A DNA stretch of 9,990 nt, taken from contig JAPPEF010000390.1 in NCBI GenBank assembly GCA_028875335.1, positions 1 to 9,990 on the forward strand, in the 5' to 3' direction. The position numbers and the translations under genes were made by a program. Origin of the DNA: Gemmatimonadota bacterium. GTDB taxonomy: Bacteria > Latescibacterota > UBA2968 > UBA8231. Position 1 is the stretch's first letter. Each line of letters begins with the position of its first letter. Under the pieces are notes generated by a model. That model was not told where the DNA came from. It saw only the letters and a list, made by a program, of their open reading frames with translations, and made no database searches. Positions 4,749 through 9,990 of the stretch are shown here, piece after piece.

Positions 4749-5579
4749 ATGCGCCTTGCCTTTTACACCTATAGTTACACTGACCGGCTTGAAATGCCAC
4801 TTGAGCCGGCACTGGAAAAAATCGCCGCTACTGGCTACGACGGCATCGATATTTCGGGGACCCACGGGCCGTCGGCGGACCCGCGCTCAGTGACGCCCGA
4901 GTTGCGCGCGCAGACGCGGAGTATTGCCGACCGGCTGGGCCTGACCATCGAAGCCGTCATCACCCACGCCAACCTCGCTAACTCGCTCTTTACCGACGAA
5001 CCGCTCAACCTCAAGGGGTCGGTCGATTTGGCTGTGGACGTCGGCGCACCGCTCGTCGTCTTCCACATGGGCGGTCCCAAAGATGATGCTGCCCAGCGCG
5101 CTGAAGCTTGGCGGCGAGTGGTCGCCTATCTCCAAGACGCACTTGCCTACGCAGAGCCGCGCAATGTGCAGTTGGCGGTCGATGGCGTGTGGGCCGACTG
5201 GCTCACCGACACCCCCGAGCGCTTCTTGGAGCTGCACGGCGAGGTCGGCAGCGCGTCCTTTGGCATCAATTTCGACCCTTGCTATCTGACGCTTCTCGGC
5301 TTGGATCCGGTCGCGGTCGCCCACCAGTGGCAGGGGCGCATTGTGCACGCCCACCTCAAGGACCACATCGGCACCTATCCCGACTGGGACCACAAAATCC
5401 CCGGCCGTGGAAGCCTCGACTATCCACGCATCGTGCAGGGGCTCCGGGACATCGGCTTTGCCGAGGCCCTAGCGATAGAGACGTTTGTCACCATGGATTT
5501 CGCCGAATCCTGCGCAGTCGGCTACGCGGCGTTGGCACCGGCGATGAGCAAGGGCCGCTCTCCAGCGCGGCGACGATGA
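4749..5579 (+). CDS. Sugar phosphate isomerase/epimerase (xylose isomerase-like TIM barrel)
   Basis: This 276-residue protein belongs to the AP endonuclease 2 / xylose isomerase-like TIM-barrel family. It opens M-R-L-A-F-Y-T-Y-S-Y, a typical first strand. Candidate metal or catalytic positions follow strand by strand: Asp35 in Y-D-G-I-D-I-S, His106 in V-F-H-M-G-G, Asp145 in L-A-V-D-G (many relatives have Glu), Asp176 in N-F-D-P-C-Y, His200 and His202 in H-A-H-L-K-D-H, the G-R-G loop (219-221) and Glu244 in A-I-E-T-F. The expected reaction is isomerisation or epimerisation of a keto- or aldo-sugar (or derivative) in the cytosol, but members also include dehydratases and hydrolases. The ribosome site is weak (TTGAG only). 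It heads a probable operon with the SDR and fhs and diverges from the Gfo/Idh/MocA gene. The last residues, S-P-A-R-R-R, are an unusual basic tail. Confidence 0.85.
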   Translation: MRLAFYTYSYTDRLEMPLEPALEKIAATGYDGIDISGTHGPSADPRSVTPELRAQTRSIADRLGLTIEAVITHANLANSLFTDEPLNLKGSVDLAVDVGAPLVVFHMGGPKDDAAQRAEAWRRVVAYLQDALAYAEPRNVQLAVDGVWADWLTDTPERFLELHGEVGSASFGINFDPCYLTLLGLDPVAVAHQWQGRIVHAHLKDHIGTYPDWDHKIPGRGSLDYPRIVQGLRDIGFAEALAIETFVTMDFAESCAVGYAALAPAMSKGRSPARRR

Positions 5580-5667
5580 GCACCTCCCACCCTTTCCTCG
5601 ACATTGCCCGAATTGACGATCCCCCACGGCTCAGCGACTGAATTTTAACCGAAGGAGAAGCATCACC

Positions 5668-6486
5668 TTGACTACTTTTGACTTCCACGGCAGAAAGGCC
5701 GTGGCGACCGGCGCTGGCGGTGCCATTGGCGGCGAGATCGCCCGCGGCCTCGCCCGAGCTGGCGCTGAAGTGGCGATCTGGGACATTTCTCTAGAGGCGG
5801 CCCGCGCCAAAGCCGACGAGATCAACCAAGACTTTCCCGACAAGGTCCTGCCCGTCGAGTGCAACGTCGTCAACAAAGACAGCGTCGAGGCTGCGCTCGC
5901 CGAGACCATCGAGCACTTTGGCACCATCGACTTCCTGCTCAACGGCGCTGGTGGCAGCCACAAGGATACCACCACTTCCCCGGAACTCGAATTCTTTGAT
6001 ATTGATCCAGAAGCGGTCAGGATGGTGATGGATCTCAACTACCTAAGCGCCGTCCTGCCCTCGCAGGCTGTGGGCCGCGTCTTCGCCGCTAAAGGCGATG
6101 GAGCCGTTGTCAATATCACCTCCATCGGCGGAGGGCTGCCGCTGTCGCGGGCCTTGGCGTATTCCAACGGCAAGGCTGCGGCCGATAGTTTCACCCGCTG
6201 GCTATCCGTGCACATGGCCACGACCTACGCGCCCAAAATCCGCGTCAATGCCGTGGCCCCGGGCTTTATGATCACCGCGCAAAACCGCTTCCTGCTCCTC
6301 GACGAAGCAAGCGGCGAGCTGACCGATCGCGGCCAGACCATTCTCAAAAACGTCCCCATGACCCGCTTTGGCGACCCGCACGAAGTCGTCGGCGCGGCCC
6401 TGTGGCTCTTTTCGGATGCAGCCACATTTGTCACCGGTGCCATCGTGCCCATCGACGGCGGCTTTTCCGCGTTTTGCGGCGTATAG
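5668..6486 (+). CDS. SDR-family oxidoreductase, D-mannonate oxidoreductase/fructuronate reductase-like
   Basis: This is a 272-residue classical short-chain dehydrogenase. The start is TTG 5668 behind GAAGGAG (spacing about 10); the next Met is at residue 120, too late, so the TTG is needed. Visible features are the nucleotide loop T-G-A-G-G-A-I-G (14-21), N-G-A-G (92-95), Asn124, Ser152 in I-T-S-I-G-G, and Y-x-x-x-K at Tyr165/Lys169. Its C-terminal pattern (A-P-G-F with [27 protein letters not shown]) closely recalls the SDR-type UxuB/YjmF enzymes. Those interconvert D-fructuronate and D-mannonate with NAD(H) in hexuronate breakdown. That substrate is inferred; a related sugar acid is possible. 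It lies 88 bases after the isomerase and 28 bases before fhs, probably co-transcribed. Confidence 0.85.
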   Translation: MTTFDFHGRKAVATGAGGAIGGEIARGLARAGAEVAIWDISLEAARAKADEINQDFPDKVLPVECNVVNKDSVEAALAETIEHFGTIDFLLNGAGGSHKDTTTSPELEFFDIDPEAVRMVMDLNYLSAVLPSQAVGRVFAAKGDGAVVNITSIGGGLPLSRALAYSNGKAAADSFTRWLSVHMATTYAPKIRVNAVAPGFMITAQNRFLLLDEASGELTDRGQTILKNVPMTRFGDPHEVVGAALWLFSDAATFVTGAIVPIDGGFSAFCGV

Positions 6487-6514
6487 ACCGACCTATTCAA
6501 ATCAGGAGTCCACT

Positions 6515-8188
6515 TTGCTACCCGATATCGAAATCGCTCGCCAGACCTCACTCCGCCCCATCGACGATGTGGCCGCCCAGCTCGGGATCGGCTCCGAACA
6601 CCTCGAACACTACGGCCGCGTCAAGGCCAAAATCTCACAGGAATTCTGCCAGCAGCTCGAAGACGCACCTACTACCGGCAAGCTGGTTCTCGTCTCGGCC
6701 ATCAACCCGACTCCGGCGGGCGAGGGCAAAACCACCACCACTATCGGCTTAGGCGACGCGCTCAACCGCATTGGCAAGCGCGCCACCGTCTGTCTGCGCG
6801 AGCCTTCGCTGGGGCCTTGCTTCGGTATGAAGGGGGGCGGCGCGGGCGGCGGCTATGCTCAGGTGGCACCGATGGAGGACATCAACCTCCACTTCACCGG
6901 CGATATCCACGCAGTATCCGCCGCCCATAACCTACTCGCCGCGGCCCTCGACAACTACATCCACCACGGCAATGTGCGCCGCATTGATCACCGCCGCATC
7001 GTCTGGAACCGCGTCCTCGACATAAATGACCGGGCACTGCGCGATATCGTCATCGGACTAGGGGGGACCGCCAACTCCTTTCCGCGCCAATCGGGATTCG
7101 ACATTGCCGTCGCCTCGGAGGTCATGGCCATCCTCTGCTTGTCCGAATCGCGGGCCGAGCTCAAAGAGCGGCTCGGGCGGATCGTCGTCGCTCAGACTCG
7201 CTCCCGCGAGACCGTTCGCGCTGCGGACCTAGCAGTCCACGGTGCCATGGCGGTGCTGCTCAAGGACGCCTGCCAACCCAACTTGGTGCAGACCCTAGAG
7301 GGCAACCCAGCGTTAGTCCACGGTGGTCCTTTTGCCAATATCGCCCACGGCTGCAACTCCATCGCCGCCACCCGTTTGAGCACGCGCCTCTCCGAATACA
7401 CCATCACCGAGGCCGGCTTTGGCGCGGACTTGGGCGCGGAGAAATTCGCCAACATCAAGTGTCGCCAGAGCGGCCTAGCCCCGGACCTCGTAGTGTTGGT
7501 GGCCACGGTGCGCGCGCTCAAATTTCACGGCGGCGCCTCACTCAAAAGCATCGCCAAACCCAATGTCGGAGCAGTTGAAAGGGGCGTCGAAAATCTCAAG
7601 AAGCACATCGAAAACATCCGCCTCTTCGGCTTGCCCGTCGTCGTCGCGGTCAACGCCTTTGCTACGGATACGGATGACGAGATTCAATGCATCCGCGACA
7701 AGTGCGCTCACCTCGGCGTTGAAATCATACCCGCGCATCACCACGCCCTCGGCGGCGCAGGAGCCGAAGACCTCGCCCGCACCGTGGTGCAGGTGGCCGA
7801 AAACACGCAGAGCGACTTCCGGTTGCTCTATCCCGACGACATGCGGCTTTGGGACAAGGTCCGCACCGTCGCCCAAGCGATTTACGGTGCCGACGATATC
7901 ATGGGGGACAAGCTGCTGCGCGGCAAATTCAGGCGGCTGGAGGACGAAGGCTACGGCAACCTGCCCGTCTGCATCGCCAAAACTCAGTACTCGCTCTCGA
8001 CCGATCCCGGGCTCAAGGGGCGGCCGCGCGGCTTTGACGTGCCGATCCGCGACGTCAAAGTCTCGGCCGGGGCTGGCTTTGTGGTGGTGCTGACGGGCGA
8101 TATTATGACCATGCCCGGCCTGCCGAAGAAACCCTCAGCCGAGTCGATTGACCTCGACGAAGCAGGGCAGATCAAGGGGCTATTCTAA
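6515..8188 (+). CDS. fhs: Formate-tetrahydrofolate ligase
   Basis: This cytosolic enzyme makes 10-formyl-tetrahydrofolate from formate, THF and ATP, feeding one-carbon units to purines, formyl-Met and serine synthesis, or working in reverse. The start is TTG 6515, 6 bases after AGGAG (6504-6508). It gives 557 residues, the normal family length, whereas the longer open frame from 6368 overlaps the SDR gene and its extra residues are not family-like. Motifs: P-loop T-P-A-G-E-G-K-T (66-73), family signature [20 protein letters not shown] (95-114), A-T-V-R-A-L-K-x-H-G-G in the middle, and M-P-G-L-P near the end. It is complete, with no frameshift. Its place directly behind a sugar-acid SDR is unusual and suggests the pathway releases formate or a C1 unit (inference). 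Confidence 0.97.
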   Translation: MLPDIEIARQTSLRPIDDVAAQLGIGSEHLEHYGRVKAKISQEFCQQLEDAPTTGKLVLVSAINPTPAGEGKTTTTIGLGDALNRIGKRATVCLREPSLGPCFGMKGGGAGGGYAQVAPMEDINLHFTGDIHAVSAAHNLLAAALDNYIHHGNVRRIDHRRIVWNRVLDINDRALRDIVIGLGGTANSFPRQSGFDIAVASEVMAILCLSESRAELKERLGRIVVAQTRSRETVRAADLAVHGAMAVLLKDACQPNLVQTLEGNPALVHGGPFANIAHGCNSIAATRLSTRLSEYTITEAGFGADLGAEKFANIKCRQSGLAPDLVVLVATVRALKFHGGASLKSIAKPNVGAVERGVENLKKHIENIRLFGLPVVVAVNAFATDTDDEIQCIRDKCAHLGVEIIPAHHHALGGAGAEDLARTVVQVAENTQSDFRLLYPDDMRLWDKVRTVAQAIYGADDIMGDKLLRGKFRRLEDEGYGNLPVCIAKTQYSLSTDPGLKGRPRGFDVPIRDVKVSAGAGFVVVLTGDIMTMPGLPKKPSAESIDLDEAGQIKGLF

Positions 8189-8228
8189 GAGGGATCGACA
8201 ACCCGCAAACTATACAGGACGACGCACC

Positions 8229-9593
8229 ATGTCATTATCAAGGCGACTCGAATCGTGCTCTCTCGAACGCATTACCAAGATGAAGGATGTGGTAACGCAC
8301 GAGATCGATAGGATTGACCATCAGCTAGTCGAGAAGGAAAAAGAACTCGACGAAATGATCGAAACGGTCGAAACGGTCAGTTTGAGCAAGAGACACGGCC
8401 AATACGAACTGAGTCTGGATAAAGCGGAATCGCAGATCGCCAGGTTAAACGACGAAAAAGAGAAATTGCAGGACAAGGTCAGGATCATTGAGCAGGCGCG
8501 CCAAAAGAAACATCTGATGGACGAGCAGGCCAGAGTACTAGGCAGTGCCGCACGGGTGCGAGCCAAAGACCTGATCATCTTTTTTCTCATTCTTTTTCTG
8601 ATCGCAATTTTGGCCGTCGACTTCCTCGGCATAGGGGCCACAGGTACCGGTGCCATTGCAAAAGCCGAAGTAGTAGAAGGCAGAATACATCGAATAAACG
8701 TTTTGAACGGGGGACAAGGATATGAGCGGGTGAACATTCACATAGTGGATGCGGTTGGATCTGGTGCTCTTGTTTCTGGACAGGTAGTTGAGGGCAAACT
8801 AACACAAGCGGACGTCATCCACCTCGGGGAGGACTACGAAAATCCCGTTGTGGAAATAGAACCTCATTTTTCCGTTGGCACGTTGTGGATATTCTGGATC
8901 ATAGACGTGATCTGCTGCACCCTTTTCATGGCCAACTTCTTTTTTGAGCACCGGCTTGCTGCTTCCAAAAAGTGGTATTGGAAAAACAACTGGATAGACT
9001 TCATAACGTCCATTCCACTGCCCCCGGTACAGGTCATCGCCGCGTCCGGCGACATAGGTATCGTTCGCTTGGGGCGTCTGCTCAGAGCCGTGCGAATTTT
9101 ACGGGCACTGCGATTATTTCGCATCGCACTGTTTTTTTGGCGGGGCATGGATCACTTGAGCACCACGTTGGACGTGCGGCTGCTCAAGCGGTCCCTGCTG
9201 TACGGCATGTTATCGCTCGTGTTTGGGGCCTTCATTTTCATGGGTTTGGAGCGCATGGAGTCTGGTTCGGGATTCGGGGCGAGTCTTTGGTGGAGCTTTA
9301 CGACGCTGGTCACCGGTGGGTACGCCGACATCCACAATCCCGAGACGGCTTCGGGCAAAATCCTCACCGTTTTTCTGGTGATTACGGGTATGGTTCTAGT
9401 GGGTGTTTTTACGGCGACGCTGACGAGCATCCTCGTAAGCGATGAAGAATCCTTGAAGGTCGAGGAACTAGAAGAACAGGTCGAGATGGTAACGAAAATT
9501 CAAGAAGACGTAAAAGACACCAACGAGCGGCTAGACAGGCTGGAAAGCACCATCCGCGAAATCCGGGACGCCGTAAAGACGCAGGAGAACTAG
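8229..9593 (+). CDS. Voltage-gated-type cation channel with inserted S1-S2 beta repeats
   Basis: This 454-residue membrane protein starts at ATG 8229 behind AGGA (8216-8219). Residues 1-108 form a charged, mostly coiled-coil cytoplasmic domain. S1 is at 113-133. Residues 139-210 hold two gapless 34-residue repeats in the S1-S2 extracellular loop. S2 is about 216-240 and S3 about 254-272 (W-I-D at 255-257). S4 is about 278-302 with Arg at every third position (280, 283, 286, 289, 292, 295, 298), a strong voltage sensor. S5 is about 319-342. The pore loop carries T-G-G-Y-A-D (362-367) where potassium channels have T-V-G-Y-G-D. S6 is 377-403, followed by a heptad-like coiled coil at 408-450 that could drive tetramer assembly. 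It probably conducts cations under voltage control; potassium selectivity is doubtful. It follows fhs by 40 bases and converges on the next gene. Confidence 0.88.
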   Translation: MSLSRRLESCSLERITKMKDVVTHEIDRIDHQLVEKEKELDEMIETVETVSLSKRHGQYELSLDKAESQIARLNDEKEKLQDKVRIIEQARQKKHLMDEQARVLGSAARVRAKDLIIFFLILFLIAILAVDFLGIGATGTGAIAKAEVVEGRIHRINVLNGGQGYERVNIHIVDAVGSGALVSGQVVEGKLTQADVIHLGEDYENPVVEIEPHFSVGTLWIFWIIDVICCTLFMANFFFEHRLAASKKWYWKNNWIDFITSIPLPPVQVIAASGDIGIVRLGRLLRAVRILRALRLFRIALFFWRGMDHLSTTLDVRLLKRSLLYGMLSLVFGAFIFMGLERMESGSGFGASLWWSFTTLVTGGYADIHNPETASGKILTVFLVITGMVLVGVFTATLTSILVSDEESLKVEELEEQVEMVTKIQEDVKDTNERLDRLESTIREIRDAVKTQEN

Positions 9594-9598
9594 CGACT

Positions 9599-9990
9599 TT
9601 AGACGAACTTTTCTCTAGCTTCCAAGACTTTTGCCACTACGACTTCGACATCCTTTTCATCCACAAACGGCGACACGATAAAGGACTTCAGCGCGACAAT
9701 CGGTTCCTGATATTGGGTATGCCGGTAGCAGTCGGTCGAGGAAATGACGACCCCGCGTCCGGCCATGGCCTCCGCATGCACGTAGTCGAAAATTTTGCGG
9801 TTGTAGTCGTTGTGGGCTAGCAGCGTTTCCCGATAGGCAGGGTCTTCGAATTCTTGGCGCTTGATCGCAAAAGTATCCACGTCGGGTGGATATACCCGGA
9901 AAAGCGTTACCGTGCCAAAGTTGTCGCGGTTGAGCACGGTGATGGCTTCGTGTCCTTCGAGGTGCTCGCGCAAAAGCTGGGTCATCTCGA
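9599..9990 (-). CDS. Probable PLP-dependent decarboxylase, C-terminal fragment
   Basis: The minus-strand frame is open to the window edge (a GAG codon precedes the Met at 9985), so the visible 130 residues are the C-terminal part of a longer protein. Features are T-L-F-R-V-Y-P-P-D-V-D, H-N-x-Y-N-R-K-I-F-D-Y-V-H, G-V-V-I-S-S-T-D-C-Y-R-H and E-P-I-V-A-L-K-S-F-I-V-S-P-F, with a helical end. This fits the small C-terminal domain of group II pyridoxal-dependent decarboxylases (aromatic amino acid / glutamate decarboxylase type). The PLP-binding lysine lies outside the window, so the call rests on the tail alone. An aminotransferase-like fold-type I enzyme is the alternative. It converges on the channel gene with only 5 bases between stops and no visible terminator. 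Confidence 0.55.
   Translation of the reverse strand, partial: EMTQLLREHLEGHEAITVLNRDNFGTVTLFRVYPPDVDTFAIKRQEFEDPAYRETLLAHNDYNRKIFDYVHAEAMAGRGVVISSTDCYRHTQYQEPIVALKSFIVSPFVDEKDVEVVVAKVLEAREKFV

Noticed and set aside
5576..5641. A 21-codon ORF (M-S-T-S-H-P-F-L-D-I-A-R...) whose ATGA overlaps the isomerase stop.
   Set aside because: The stop/start overlap alone is weak evidence, there is no ribosome site of its own kind beyond coding sequence, and no homologue is recognised.
8538..8805. Minus-strand open frames with Cys-rich translations inside the channel gene.
   Set aside because: They are antisense to clearly coding sequence, lack ribosome sites and show no family features.

Overview
This window most resembles a chromosome piece from an uncultivated FCB-group bacterium. 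Latescibacterota-like is my best guess, inferred rather than shown. The clues are a small secreted protein ending in an N-Y-P-N-P-F-N / FlgD-like C-terminal sorting module (typical of FCB-group and related phyla), and a sugar-catabolism neighbourhood rich in GMC, Gfo/Idh/MocA, TIM-barrel and SDR families, GC-rich in most genes. There is no rRNA, tRNA, CRISPR array or transposase gene.

Layout. (1) 1-996: the C-terminal end of a GMC-family flavin oxidoreductase, then a 232-residue exported protein with a C-terminal sorting domain, closed by a strong intrinsic terminator at 1041-1076. (2) About 1080-3440: a clearly AT-richer island (22 G/C in 2521-2580 against 35 G/C in 7441-7500, counted by eye). 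It holds two divergent transcription units. The minus-strand unit encodes a 33-residue very basic peptide, then an 83-residue protein. The plus-strand unit encodes an 86-residue paralogue of that protein, then two overlapping genes for uncharacterised families of 154 and 147 residues. The 468-base space between the units holds candidate promoters, direct repeats and alternative hairpins. The island ends at a bidirectional terminator (3363-3403). (3) 3451-8188: a carbohydrate-catabolism locus. A Gfo/Idh/MocA dehydrogenase is on the minus strand. Divergent from it are a sugar-phosphate isomerase-like TIM barrel, an SDR resembling SDR-type D-mannonate oxidoreductase/fructuronate reductase, and formate-tetrahydrofolate ligase. 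The last two both use TTG starts behind good Shine-Dalgarno sites. (4) 8229-9593: a six-helix voltage-gated-type cation channel with cytoplasmic coiled coils at both ends, a duplicated beta-type repeat inserted in the S1-S2 extracellular loop, and a non-canonical selectivity filter. (5) 9599-9990: the C-terminal end of a convergent gene, probably a PLP-dependent decarboxylase.

The sugar genes plausibly form one catabolic module: two oxidoreductases and an isomerase acting on a sugar or sugar acid, with Fhs feeding any released formate into the folate C1 pool. The island between the terminators looks like an acquired or variable insert. Its three-gene set (86, 154 and 147 residues) with a divergent orphan paralogue and a basic microprotein is the best candidate here for an undescribed system. 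The decorated channel is the most unusual single protein.
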